DNA of 64,000 nt. Source: Halichondria panicea. Taxonomy: Eukaryota; Porifera; Demospongiae; Suberitida; Halichondriidae. Location: NCBI RefSeq assembly GCF_963675165.1, contig NC_087381.1, positions 4,217,378 through 4,281,377 on the forward strand, given 5' to 3'. A model generated the notes under the pieces. The model worked only from the letters and a program-made list of their open reading frames with translations, was not told where the DNA came from and did not search any database. The position numbers and the translations under genes are program-made. Positions 21,778-48,117 of the stretch are shown here, piece after piece. Positions within the stretch are counted from its first letter, which is position 1. Every line of letters begins with the position of its first letter.

Positions 21778-22340
21778 GCCTCGGTGCGCATGCGCAAGCG
21801 AGGTATACGGTAGTGTGTTTGTGTGTCTGTCTGTGTGTCTGTGTGTCTGTGTAGACCGCTACAGCTGCTCAAGGATGAATCAAGTGCAAGTAAGAGTTTC
21901 TATAGGTTTCTAGTCATGTTTACTTGGATTTTAATTGCAAAATAATGCTTCGTTCTCGAGTTATGCCTAGTTTTGCTTACTTGGAATGCCATTGCAGCCT
22001 TTTCAGAAGAGTCCGTAGCAAAACTTGTTCACTGAGTGTTACTACTCTACTTAGTAGTTAGCTCTGCACTAGAACGCTAGCTATTGGTAGCTGCAAGAGT
22101 GAGCAGAGAGCTGCAAGGCTCTGCTGACTTGCAGCCATTAATTTTAGACTTGAACTTTTGGCATCGATCGTTTTTAACAACAATCATGGTCGATCATTAC
22201 CCACTATTGGGTTGATTGCATGCAGCAAAATAAAGATGTTCATCAAGATATTAATAATCAATGTGTGTATAAATGTAGTAGTTTATGTTATGTAGCTTTG
22301 GCACCTCCACCGAGGCATCAGCACCTGCGGTGCTTTCATT
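21778..22340 (+). mobile_element. cgaggcat MITE family, reference copy
   Basis: About 560 bp, starting tgcctcggtgcgcatgcgca and ending with ccaccgaggcatcagcacctg. It is the least disturbed of five copies in this window (others at 12403, 14258, 40429 and 53638). No ORF. Confidence 0.85.
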
Positions 22341-22472
22341 TATAATTTATCAGTTTCAGTTTCGGTCCGTATTGTCTACAATGAATCTACAAATGTCTGT
22401 AGCAGTGTCTCCTCTTCTCAGTCCTATGGCAATTTCCACCAAGAGGTTACCAAAACTATTATATTAACTATC

Positions 22473-23262
22473 TAACGCTTAAGAATGCATTTGTAACAAG
22501 GACATTTCAAATGATATGAACAAGGGTTTTCCGAGTCAAAGTTTGATATAAAATGAGACCAGAAGAATTGTTTCAGATTGTGCTTAATTGTTGAGGTTGA
22601 AAGTGTTAAATCTGTGGAAGGTAAATTGTTCCATAATCTGGATATCCTGTTAAAATAGAAGTGATGGTGTTTACTTGAACTGGCAAACTTATGGTTGATG
22701 GTGATTTTGTCAGAGCTCCTAGTTTTCTCTGTAGAGATAGAGACATACTTACTGATGTCAAAACGATTTGATAGGTTTTTGAAAGATGTCACAAAAAATA
22801 CAACATCCAATAGCTCCAAATGATACATCAGTGGAAGTAGGTTCAATTGAATGAGCCTCTCTTTATATGACAGGTTAGAGTTGTGAATTTAGTTGCCCTG
22901 CGTTGAATCTTTTCAAGTGAAACAATATGCTTAATGAGCATTGGTCGCCATAATTGGGAGCCATAGGAGAGCTGGGACCTTACTAGTGAGAGGTACAGTT
23001 GTTTTTTTGTTGAGATGGAGTTTGAGGTAGAAAATGTTCTCTTAATTAAACCAAGTTTCTGGTAAGCCTTCGCTGATATTGAGTCGTAGTGATGTTCCCA
23101 TTTCAAGTTCTCTTGCAATATAATTCCTAGATCTCTATGGAAGTTTAGTTGTTTAACACTATTACCAGCGATGTGGTAGGAAGAGTTGATGGATGGTTGA
23201 GAAGAGGAAAAAGACATGCTAATACACTTTGAATCGTTGAAGAAGAGAGACCATAAGAAATA
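22473..23262 (-). pseudogene. 5'-truncated non-LTR retrotransposon (LINE) 3' fragment
   Basis: Minus-strand frame from about 23262 reads WSLFFNDSKC, then LGIILQENLKWEHH and LYLSLVRSQLSYGSQLW: the late RT and thumb region of jockey/CR1-like LINEs. Near 22850 a frameshift moves the coding to a second frame, which continues through SRLWNNLP (also typical) to a stop at 22473. Endonuclease and RT catalytic parts are absent, as expected for 5' truncation. Confidence 0.8.
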
Positions 23263-23960
23263 GGAAATGAGGAAAGGAAGAAATGATAACGAGAAATGAG
23301 CTGTTAGGCAGAGCATATCTATGGGCAGAGCAAGTCTGAAGACGAAGCTAATATCTACTGAGCTACAGGTACGTACCTCCTGGTGACAAGTCTCCTGGTG
23401 CTCTGCCACCATACAGAACTTATGTTCCTCTGGTACACGGTGTGACACTCTCTACCTCTATCTACTTGTGTGCCATGTACGACTGGCATTGTTCAGACAT
23501 CAGATCTACCTACGTAACGGTACTTACATGTACTGTCCTACAGTCCCACAGTCTCAAAACAATTTACCTATGCGTGGCTATACTGGCAATACATTCACCG
23601 ATTTCACAATCCGGTGGGCAAGTGATAGTCAATGGACTGGACTCAATGTCAACATCTATCTACATGCAAAGAAACTTCCAAAACTGTTTGTCAAACCAAG
23701 CAAATTCTAATCTGCCAGTCCTGTCGTAAAGCTGCAGGAAGTAATGACATTAGTACACTGTACTGGTATCATATCCAATCTCGCTACCGGGTGAAAAAAG
23801 CAATTTCCCATTACCATTCTCACAAGCAATGCCTAGTGAAAGCTGATGCTACCTTTAATGAAGAAAGCTCACTGTGCCATCTGAAGCGATGGTAACATTT
23901 AATTCTTACAATGTGTCTGACAACCTGTACTGTGTGGAGGTGCCACTATAATTATATATT
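23263..23960. other. Unassigned spacer with short plus-strand open frames
   Basis: Several overlapping open stretches of 80-95 codons occur on the plus strand (23442-23895), one reading TFTDFTIRWASDSQW. They change frame, lack clear splice sites, and match no family I recognise. They may be remnants of an element bounded by the 21507/24566 inverted repeats. Confidence 0.35.
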
Positions 23961-23967
23961 TGATAAC

Positions 23968-24317
23968 CAGTGGCGGATCTAGGATTCTTGAAAGGGGGGT
24001 TCCAGGGCTCAGGGACTGTTAAATTTACCAGGTCGTCACTTATTCTAAACAGTGAGCATGCGCATTAACACACCGAATTTTTTCCTAAAAAAAAAGGTCA
24101 TCACTTTTCATGAAGCAGTCTGCATGCACTCGCTGGAGAGTTTTTGCCACTGAAACTGCACAGACAAAGCTTCGCAGGACTAACACGGACTAAAGGTAAG
24201 TGAGAAGTGCATGTGAAAGCTAGTAAGAAAGGAACAACTTGCTAACTAGCCTCCCACTCACTTCTTTCTCAAAGGGGGGTTCAATTGAACCCAAAGAACC
24301 CCCTCTGGATCCGCCAC
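23968..24317. mobile_element. MITE with cagtggcggatc ends and 7-bp target duplication
   Basis: Ends cagtggcggatcta and ggatccgccac are inverted repeats; aaaggggggtt appears near both. The 7-bp duplication tgataac flanks it at 23961-23967 and 24318-24324. About 350 bp, non-coding. Confidence 0.85.
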
Positions 24318-24744
24318 TGATAACTAAATACTTAGTCACCTACTAGCTTCTTGGCTGATATCAGTCATTACTTTTGTGCATCTATATAATAATAATAATG
24401 TCATAATTATTGTGATGAAAATTAATGCCATGGTGATGATCATAACCATAAATATTATTCTATTTCTTATTTCTTCATTTCCTCATTTCCTATTTTTTAT
24501 TTCCTCATTTCCTCATTTCTTATTTCTCATTTCCTCATTTCTCATTCCCTGTTTTATCACAACCCCTTGTTGGTCCATTACACATGTGACCATGAATAAA
24601 ACATAATGACTGCCCAAAACACAAAATCAAAAGTGTAAAAACAAATCACATAGGCGTTGCATGCTTTCATCTTTTTATTTTATTTTTCTGCAACAACATG
24701 TCTGTTGAGGGTGGCGATTCTGTTTGTGGCGGATCGGTTGATTA

Positions 24745-25130
24745 TTGCACGAGAAGTATCGTAAATTTCGATTCTATCAAAAGTACAACTCTAGTGTTAC
24801 TCTCTTCTTGATTGGTATTTCGTATAGTGTACACTGTTCTTTGTGCAATGTCTTCAGAAGATATCCCATCGAAATATTTACGTGGGTTTGGAATGATTTT
24901 TTTTGTCGATACTTATACGCCGGACCTTATAAGAGCAAGTTCAGACACTGGACCAGACTTTTACTCCTAGTTTTGTACACTGTATACGTGAATATTGATG
25001 GGGGTCCATCTATTAACCTATACTCGCTACTGTTATCGTACTTTTAGTACACTTAATAGCTGTCGGTAAACTTTATAATCGAAGCTGTTGGAGCTATCTT
25101 TCCTGCTGAATTATCTGTTAGTATAATATT
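24745..25130 (+). pseudogene. Fragment of a multi-pass membrane protein C-terminus
   Basis: Open stretch with the pattern WNDFFCRYLYAGPYKSKFRH followed by a hydrophobic LLLLVLYTVYV helix and INLYSLLLSYF. The phrase resembles the F-DAY-GPYKDKYRFW-G-LLL block that I associate with long sponge/cnidarian EGF- or hyalin-type membrane proteins. It ends in stop codons, and traces of homologous residues continue in another frame to about 25130. Family assignment is from memory and tentative. Confidence 0.4.
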
Positions 25131-25817
25131 ATAGCTAACAAAGATCAACTAATAATGTGCAACAGAATCAAGTCCCGGCCTGCCAGTAATAGAAATGAGG
25201 CCATGCAGTAACGCTGCAGGTTGTGTCCCTTACCGATCTGCTTGTTTAATGTGAAAATAGTGTTTTGTGTTTGCAATATTACGGTACACCTCTGGCGCAT
25301 ATTTAATCCAGCTGCTATATAATAGTGTAGAACTAGCAGTGAAATTTATACCTACTAGCGAATCAAACATCATTCATTTATGCGAATTTTGCAAGCGTCA
25401 ATTACTTCGCAGCAATAAAACTGCAAAAACCGAACATGATCCTTGCTAGAACGCAATAGTTACATCGCAAAGGGTCAAATTTGTTGCTGATTTAGCTCAA
25501 TCAATCCCAAATGTTTTTCACCTGCAAAGTATTCTAGCTAGTACTGTTAAATCTATAACACTGTTAACTTATAACAGTGACAATTGGTAATTGCATTGTG
25601 TATACTTTTAACACCAATTCACACAATCATGCTACCTATAATAGGCTCTTGTGTTGTAGTCACAACACCACATTATTGTAGTAGTAGAGTAGAGGAAGTG
25701 TATGGTTGGAGGCAGCAAAGGATAGACAAAGCTCAGATAAAACAAGTGCTGTTTGCAAGCTATACCATCCACCATCAATGGTCAACTGAGTCACTATCCA
25801 CTGAACCCCAGTGAAGG
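25131..25817. other. Upstream region of the secreted EGF/CCP gene
   Basis: No exon or element recognised. Should contain the promoter and 5' UTR of the plus-strand gene starting at 25818. No TATA box or other motif is clear enough to call. Confidence 0.4.
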
Positions 25818-39027
<13,210 letters not shown>

Positions 39028-39427
39028 CATTTTTAAATACTTACTGTTTGTATTATTTTATTTGTGTATATGAATATAGGTACGTACACAAATTCGTATG
39101 CTTGAAATTGACACACAAAAGAAGTACCTGTCCTCGTAATGTTTTCACAGATCCATGATATGATGATTGCATGTACATGTACATGTTTTGATATAATTGT
39201 GAATTCCGATAACGTTCCTCATGAATGGCAACCATCAGCGACTATATACTACAGCTAGCTACCATACAAATCACATTAAATGCTGAGACACACATCGGTT
39301 GAAAAATCAGATAATATAATTATCATAATTATTAAAAAGTAAGAGGACTTCTATAATTATAACAATTATTATTACAGTTGACACTGACTGCACTGCACGA
39401 GGAAATGATTGCTAGCAATATAATAAT
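39028..39427. other. Convergent 3' spacer between the secreted-protein gene and MOGS
   Basis: About 400 bases separate the plus-strand stop (39027) and the minus-strand MOGS stop (39428). AT-rich. No canonical AATAAA is obvious on either strand, so 3' UTR limits cannot be placed. Confidence 0.6.
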
Positions 39428-42400
39428 TCAGTACTTCTCTGCCATGATGAGCACGATGAGTGAGGACCAACCAGTAAACGGATGAGTGCCCTGCAAGTAC
39501 GTGCATGAGTGCACATGTGTGTGTGGGGGGTGGGGGTAAACAGATATGCATTGTCAGCAAACTATTCTGGGAAATTTAGCCTATGCAGAAACTTTCACTT
39601 AAAAGTGGTGGTCACGGTTGGGTGCAATTTCGGACGTGCATGGGTGTGATCTCGGTAAAATACAATTACGGTATACGTAATAGTAATCTAGGAGGAATAT
39701 ACGTACTCCACATACATTTGTGTACGTATAGGTATTAGAAAGGGTGTGGCTTGCTAACACTATACATGTACATAATTATGTAGATCTGACAGACTCGCCT
39801 TTCCTTTCCCGGTGACATCATCATACTGTTCCCAAACATAGCCAGTCCTTGTGTACTCATTGTACATGTTCCGAATCAGGTTAGCCCTGAGGGGATACGA
39901 TAAAAATTATTACACTCACAAATCGCCAAGTTTTACAGTAGCTACAGCAAGAGCTAAAACTTTGGTGTAAACTGTACATGCATGTACGTACAACAGTAAG
40001 GCAGTGATGTGCCCACACTGGTCGGTGGTGTTTAGTATACTAACCACCTCTAGACAAAATAACCACCACATATGTACATGTACTACAGACAACACCACAA
40101 ATAGGCTACAAAAAATGTTTACTAGGTTGAGAATAGAAAATAGCCACTACCTTGAAAATTCTGGGCATGCACATCACTGCATGCATGGTAATTAAGGTAA
40201 TGCGTACAATCAATATGAAGTACACGTACACACCTCAAGTCCTGATACAGCTTCCTGGCCTTGTTTCGATGCGGTCCTTCCTCGTTGCCATAGTGATGCA
40301 GCGCTCTCACGGCCAGATAGTTGATGTTGATCCAGATAGCACCTCGCCAGTAGGGCGGGTCGTGTTCAGTGTTGTGCTGTGTGTGTGTGTGTGTGTGTGT
40401 GTGGGATAACAACCGTGGTATACAATTACGGTATGCCTCATGCGCATGCACGCGAGGTATACGGTAATGTGTTTGTGTGTGTGTAGACTGCTACGGCTGC
40501 TCAGGGATCTATCAAGTGCAAGTAAGAGCTTCCAGAGGCTTCTAGTCATGTTTCATTTAGATTTGCATACAACATTTGCGTTCTCGGGTTACACCTACTT
40601 GAAGCCTTTTCAGAAGCATAATTTATCCATGCAGTGTTTTTTTTACAAGCAGTTGAAACTGAAGCAAAAATTGTCATCTATTGGATCCATTCCTAACTAT
40701 GTGTGTTGGAGGGAGAGGCTTTAGACTAAAATAACTTTATGAAGAAGTGGTTAGACAGAAACTGTATGTACAAATATCCCATTGTTGTAGTAAGGCACAG
40801 GCATAAACAGTGAATAATTAGTGATGGGTGCCACATGCATGATGGATGGTATACCTTATTGTAGAAGGAGTCAGCCCTGGACAGCGACCGCAGTCCATTG
40901 TTAGTCCACAGAAACTGAGGAAAGAAATAAGACAAAAAATGACAATCATCCTGAAGTAGAATACTTGTACATGTACATGTACAAGTACATACTGAGATGC
41001 AATACTGTACAGTGTTAAAGTGGCTGTGGTAGTAACTAGGGGAGGGGGCAATGTGTTCAACCTAGTGTGGACGGCCAAGGTTCCACTGTACATGTACATG
41101 TCCTACATGTAACACCCCTCACCCACCCACCCACCCACTCCACACAATACATACGCTGTCATTCTTGAGCCTCTCCAGGAGGTAGCCGAGTTTGTCAGAG
41201 TGTGGAGAGACCATCTTCAGCAGGAACGGGAACAAGTTCACATACCCAAAGCTGTTTACGAACCTAACAGTGAAGATCGACATTCACTATTATAGTTACA
41301 TAATTATGACTCTATACAGTGTTAATTAGTTATTGGGTATATATAACCTATTTCTCTGTATATGTACGATGTCTTGTATTAATATATATATTTACCATGC
41401 ACTTGAACTCTTGGAGCATGATTGTCTTTAATATAGATCATCGTACAAGCCGTAAGTACATGCAGCATATACATGCATGTGGGAGCCTTGAGTATCAATA
41501 TTGCACACACGTACAGTACATGTAGTGTACACACCTTAAACTAGGCTCTTTGTTGACTTTCCGACGCTTGAATTCTGCAAGCATAATATAATTTAAACCA
41601 CTTGTCATATAATCTTGTATCGTACGTACTTATCAGCTTCTGAACAGCATCATTTGAAAATTAATGATTAAGATAGACAATTAACCTTAATTACAATGAT
41701 TCACAGCTAGCCACATACATTTGTACAGTACGTCAAGATACAGCCTTTCTTGTTAGGGACAAAATAATTATTATTGTTTTGTATGTACGTGTACCTGTAC
41801 CTGGCTCATACATGTACGTAACATGTCATGATAGCCATACATGTACATACAAATAGTAGATTCAAGCTAGTTTCTATAGTAACGTATACGTAGACTCACT
41901 GGGCATGCCCGGTTGCGGAGGGTTGACAGTGACCAGTTTCACTGATGTCGAGTGCAGTCCATAGTCACTGTACACCTGGAACGATGTTGGAGACAAATCA
42001 TGTGACACCTTAGGAAGCCACAAGCCTCAATATCATTACCGTGTGATACGTCATGTGATAGGACTCTCTATGAGCTACAGAATAAATTGGGGAAGCTCAA
42101 TTGCGTCAATAGATCTCCCATATGTGTACGGCCGGGGTGGCATCAAAAGAACAATAAGCCTACGTACAGTGTACTACATGTAGGAGCTATTGTAATGAGT
42201 GTAACCATGGATACCTTCCTCTTATTGTCCCAGTGTAGCCTGTCCAGTTGAGTCTGATCAGTGAGGGTGGAGTGGGTCGAGTGATAGGCCGCAGAGTTCT
42301 CTGTAGGTAAGACAGGCACTAACACTTTAATTGTGTTTGTATTGCAAATGTGCATTAATACTAGTACGTACGTAGGCTAGCTACATAATGTATTACTCCA

Positions 42401-45400
42401 CTTACATTAGATATACATGTAGCTAGCCTTTAAAAAGCATACTTTTGATTGTGGGTCCATTTCGGGAAAATCACCAAGGCTACATGTACCGGTACATGTA
42501 CATTGTATATAGCTCATGCCTTTTCTTCATAAGGACAGCTAACTGTGAGTGTCATAAATTCAATATAATTATTCCCACCCACCTCCCAGTAGGTCCGCAA
42601 TCTTGGCTAGGACCCCTGAGGCTAGGCCCATCCAGCATCGAAGGTCAACATGATACTCCTGATTACTAGGGTGCGTGGCTCGGGGGAAATCGTCCAACCC
42701 TGACGTCAGCGTCTGTAAGAAGTGAAGTGTTGCAACTTTTATTTAAAGTACAGGTACATGTACGTATAAATAAAACAGTCAACTGCAACTAAGGAACGCG
42801 ATAGATACAATGTATGCTTCACATGCAGAGCTTCATAAAATCCCTGTACAATATAAACTGCACTTCTTGTCGCCAGCTGCTCACCTTCGGGTTTAGTTCT
42901 TTGTCCGTTGTTTCATTCCTGCCCCGCCATCGGTATGTGCTGGGGATTTCCCCTGCCTGTAAATGAAACCAAGGTGATTGTAAATTTTGAAATCACAAAC
43001 TTTTGGGGACCGACAAAAAAAGTTTATCACCAATTAGGCGCTGTACAATGTAACAGATGAATAGTGTGTGTACATACATAGTATAGTGTACTTACTTGTG
43101 TGCCGTTAAACCACTCAAACCAAACTTGTAACCTTGGGTAGAGGCGTCTAAGAAATACCAGGTCCTATATGCATAATAACAAACAGAACTGATACATCCA
43201 TACATGCAGTTACCATTGTGACATGATACACTGTAAAATACACAAACAAAATGTTTTATGGTCTGACCCTTATATTGAGGGAAGTTAACACTACAATCAT
43301 GTAGGTTACAGGTGTGAACAGTAGTTATACATTGCACGTAAGTATACCATATTACCATTGTGACATAGAATAGTACAGATATATATTATACATAAAAAGC
43401 CAATGGTCTGACCCTTGCTACTGTACAGAAAAGACTCACCACTTTCCTCTGACTGGTCATCTCCTCCACGAGTGTCTCCAGAGTCAGGAAGAAGGTCGGA
43501 GGGTTAGCATTCTCGTTGTGCTGAACAACAAACTCCTGAGAAAGAAAAATCCATCAGGAGATATGTATATACATGTATACAATGATTGCTTCAAAATACG
43601 TGTATGTCTCCTCTAGCTATACGAGGCCTGACAAGCATGCACAAAACATTACAAGCCCAGACCGACATTCCATCACATGACAGGAAGTGAACATCCAGGA
43701 CTAGTGCATTGATCTGTGCACGCATGTCGGGCCTTGAGTTTAACATTGTATCAATAATCTAAGTCTGACTGACGGTGACTTACAGCTGGCACTTTGCTGC
43801 GAGCTTCGTCACCCAGTATCTGTTCCCGTGGTATCCAGCCCTCGGTATTGATGAGATCCATCCAATGAGCCAGCACATCCTGAGGGCATGAGAACACAGA
43901 GAGTCATAACACTACATACAGTGCACACGGTAATAGTACAGACGTGTTTGTCGGTTTGACCTACATCACACACATAATTATATTATTAATTTATCTTTTC
44001 AAGCCCTCAGGATTTGGGACACTATAAAACATGCCCATGCATGCATGTACGTACTAACTATATAACATAACATGCAGCCAGGTCCAAAGTCTCCATAGAA
44101 TGTGCAGTTTAGACCTATGGCTGTGTTAGCAGGGGGAAATCCCTTATTTATGGTCACCTTAACGATGGAGACGTCCCAATGAGCCACGAGCAGCTGATGG
44201 AATCCCTCGTCCCAAAGGAACCCTCGAGGGAAGAATGAACGTGAGGGGACGGCCGTGTAGAGGGGCGTCGGCCAGTAGTCCTGTCATGTGACAAACACAA
44301 CCAATCAGAAATGTCAAGACACAAGTCAATCACTCAAAACTAACATGCATTCAGTAGCTGATAACCTACCGTATAGCGGGTAATTTTCGGGGGACAAAAT
44401 ATTCGTGGTTCAGCAATATTGAGACATTTCGTGGATAATATTTTCGTGGTTGCTGCTTGGATTGTAGGTAAAGGTAGGCAAGGTCGCTTCATTCGTGGGT
44501 AAAATATTCGTGGTCAGACCTCCAACCACGAAGACCACGAATATTTTGCCCCCGAAAATTACCAGCTATACGGTATCAAGTAATGGTGTGCTCGAATTCT
44601 AAATTTGACCCATTTTTTTCAAAATGAGGCCTTTCCACTACTATCGTTTGACTGCCCGTAATTTCAACTACAAACGGCCTTGGATTTTAATGATAGTGCT
44701 GCAAGACAGCAAATGAGTAACATGTGTCGAGTCATGTATTTAAATAGTAGAGATCGCATGTACGCACTCACCACAGGCTTTGAGACGTCTTTAGATATCA
44801 CCCTGAAGGAATTAATAACTATATTCAACACTTGGTACAATGATACATTGCATAAAGATTGCTGCATGGAACCACTGATTAATGTGGACTCCCCGAAATA
44901 AGGACAACGCTTATAATCAGAACACTCAACCAACTCAATAATTATAGCAATATAGAAGCACATAAGAAATCCACCCCTGAACTAAGGACACGTCAATAAA
45001 CATAATTATAATTTCGTGCTTGGAGGTTCCACTGTACACACTGTTACTGTACACCGGCTGTGCTCACTTTGACTGGCCGTAGAAGTACGATATTCCACCA
45101 ACCAGGTTACTAAACGCTGCTCGAGCAAACTCTATCTCCTGGTCTGAAAAACCCTGCAGACAGACACAATAGTGAAACCTATATTACAAGAGCTGTACAT
45201 GCAGACTATATATATCACTGATACTACAATGGCAGCAATTACTAACTAATTCATCGCACGTACCTTCTCTTTGAGTTGGAATGTGTTCTCAAAGCGAGTG
45301 TCAAACTGGTTGACACGACTAGCCAGCTCAGAGGTGAATTTCTCACCACTGATGCTGATGGCCGCACTCAGTGCACCAGTCTCAAACACCATGTCCATCT

Positions 45401-48117
45401 CAAAGGGGAGGAGGGTAGTCACCTGGCGAGGGAGGACAAAGGTCAAACATTGTTACATACAGTGACTGTTCCGTTTAATATTAATGATAATAATTGATAC
45501 AACATAATTATATGTACTGTGTGCTTTATTATAATTATATAGAGACAAGTATATAATCGACTTTGCTCAGTTCTGTAACGGGAAAAATAATGTTTGGTCG
45601 AAATCCATTGAGGGCTATATAAGTACTCAGTTTCAGTATTAATGAAGCTTGAGCTACTGGTGTAGGAGTACTCCCATGAACTCTAAAATGCAGAGAGCCG
45701 CTAAACCCAATAAATCACTACTCCCCACCAAGTTTAACCTGATATGCAATGAAGTTGGCCTTATGCTGGTGGTCGCTAGGTGACCACACCTCCCCCGGCA
45801 GCTGTGCTATCTGCGGCCAGTTCTTATGAGGACTGCCAATCTTCATAACAGACTGCAGATGACCGGCTAGATTAGTGATCGTGGGTAGCCTTGACACCAT
45901 GTAGTTGTGTACCTGTGTGAGGGGTGGTGGTTCAATTAACTAATTAGCTGTTGGCTTATTGAATCAACAATAATCAATGTACCCTGGAAAAAGACATTGT
46001 AAACTGTACTGTGTATTACAGCCATGTTGGAGTACCCAAGAGTGGCTACAGTAAACAGGTTTCACAGTAGCATAATTATTATACACCTATTCGAAGAGCC
46101 ATGGCATTTATTGCAGTGACTCAGTATAAAGACATTCTCACTTACTGCATCTTGTGACAAAGCCTTTCTTGGGAAATAGACTCTATAGCCACTGAACTGC
46201 ATGAGGAGAGGACACAATCAATTGCATATACACGATAATAATGCACAATGCTGTACACTGTATTGGTCGAATTGTTAGGATATAAAAATTACCTCTGGTG
46301 TGTGTCCGAATAGTTCCTCAATGGCGTTACTCTTAGAGGTGGAGCATGCCATTTCCCCCGCCCCCTCATTGTACACGTACATGATGAGCGTGACTAATTG
46401 TGAGCGCTCCACTCGAGATTGACCTCTGACCCTGAGCGTCCAAGTCTCACCAACGTCAGCGCTGTACCGTGACATGAACTCGGTACGTAAAGTTAGCCCT
46501 GCACACGGAGTGGCAAAAGGCTATTATAATTTATTATACCGGCCAGGTCCCAAATTAACAGCTTGTGTACAAAACAACCACCTGGCCAAACAAATTAATA
46601 TCAAGTTATCTATGAACATCCTATTGTTGGAGGCCCCACTAAGGCCGAACAGAATACACAGTAAAGCAATGAGAAGCAATAACTTTATGATCCTCTGTAC
46701 ATGCAATCATGGTCAAAATAACTTTTAAGACTAGTGTTAAAGGGGCAACAACACGGTATGCTCCATCCTATTAATTTGCAATGTACAAACCTTTGTCAAG
46801 TATTTCCTGCTGTCCAAAGTTGGTTCCATCGTGACGTATCCAGCCATAGCGTTGGAGACCGTCGCCATGCTCACAGGTGTGACGAAGGTTGAACTTTCCG
46901 TCGTATGTCATCCACAGGACGCCGGCCACCAGGGACCTGGGCAATAAAGGGGGGAATTGTAGTACGTGATAATGAAGGGGGGATTATGGTATATGTACAT
47001 GTACATGCATGGAAATACAGGGTGGATTGAAGTATTACAGAGAAACTTCTTCTGCATGCAGGGACATGCAACCTTTCTATGATGTGCTCTCACAGTGTCA
47101 GAAAGTACAACATAGTATAGATATACACTAACACTCACTAACTTTGGTATTCTTGGTCTCACTCCAAGGTACACGTTGGATCTGCAATCGAAAAGCAGTA
47201 AAGTAAAATAATGTGAGTGTCAATAATTTTGAGTGTCAATAATTTATAGAACATCTCACAATGTAAAGTACACATAATTACGTATACTGCTGCGATACTG
47301 TCTATTTTGGTCACCCTCTATATAATACAGCCAGGTTAAATGCCCCAAAGAAATAAGCCATGTGTTTGAACCTGTGTTAGCAGGCCACCTCCATATAATT
47401 ATTATAGCCACTAGCTGTTGATTGTTGAGTGCCCAAGGGCCACCACTATGAACAAGTTTCATGCCAACGGCTTTAGTTCTTATAATACAGCCAGGTTAAT
47501 AAAGTTCTGGTTGAAACAACTGGTAGGTACCTGTACGTTCCCCAAAGCCTCTCATTGTATACAGAGTCGTTCCTCCAGTCGGGGTTGACTGCCTTTGGGG
47601 CATTTAGAGGCTGATTGAGACTGGGGCCCAAGATCACACTGTATGTGTGTGTGTGTGTGGGGTGGGGGGGTGTGTGTAAATGTGGTTGTATCATAATTTT
47701 ATTATAACAGACAAATGCTGGAATATGGACTAAGTCCGTAACAAAATACATAAAGGTAGAGTCACCACACCCTCTGTATATAGGTGTACACATACATAAC
47801 GACAGACAACCACTCTCACACCTCTCAGCAAAGTAGAAGGCTATAGCGAGTAGTGACATAACCAGAGGGGGTACAATGATCCAGAGCCTGGGGAGGTCGG
47901 ACAGACTGGTACCTCCTGCATGGCTACCCCTCACATCTTGGCGAAGCTTCTGGACAGGCTTAACTCGCTAAAAGTTATACAAAAATAGAGTTAGTTGGTG
48001 GGTGCCAAGGAGATCAAGGCATAATAGATACACAAATGCTTACAAATTGGAGGAGAGGGTTACAATAATACACAGTCTATAAAATACAGTGATTTTAATC
48101 ACCTTTGATTTAACCAT
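39428..48117 (-). CDS. MOGS: Mannosyl-oligosaccharide glucosidase (ER glucosidase I, GH63)
   Basis: Minus-strand exons: 48117-48103, 47967-47822, 47638-47531, 47181-47143, 46936-46791, 46498-46293, 46196-46146, 45912-45739, 45422-45264, 45153-45068, [short exon not found], 44280-44158, 43879-43784, 43535-43440, 43164-43096, 42956-42885, 42712-42583, 42300-42215, 41975-41900, 41574-41535, 41263-41155, 40914-40855, 40376-40234, 39886-39799, 39490-39428. About 795 aa, matching the family. Removes the outermost glucose from Glc3Man9GlcNAc2 in the ER lumen. Type II membrane topology: short basic N-terminus (MVKSK), then a helix [19 protein letters not shown]63 hallmarks: [31 protein letters not shown], and EYHVDLRCW, equivalent to the ERHLDLRCW segment of mammalian enzymes; C-terminal [18 protein letters not shown]. 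One intron is GC-AG. Phase requires a small missing exon (length 3n+1) between 45068 and 44280. Confidence 0.96.
40429..40622 (+). mobile_element. cgaggcat MITE family, partial copy in a MOGS intron
   Basis: Matches the start of the element at 21778 (atgcgcatgcacgcgaggtatacggta, then tcaagtgcaagtaagag and tctagtcatgttt) and ends after aagccttttcagaagc. The 3' two-thirds are missing. Confidence 0.75.
44367..44576 (-). mobile_element. MITE, ACCGTATAG family A, second copy (MOGS intron)
   Basis: About 210 bp, reverse-complement copy of 3163-3369 (gtggttcagcaatattgagac and attgtaggtaaaggtaggca are shared with that copy's complement). In the MOGS intron where a short exon appears to be missing. 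Confidence 0.9.

Noticed and set aside
44664-44963. 99-codon minus-strand ORF in the MOGS intron as the missing exon
   Set aside because: Its residues do not resemble the GH63 segment between YFYGQSK and DYWPTP, and it lies in repeat-derived sequence.
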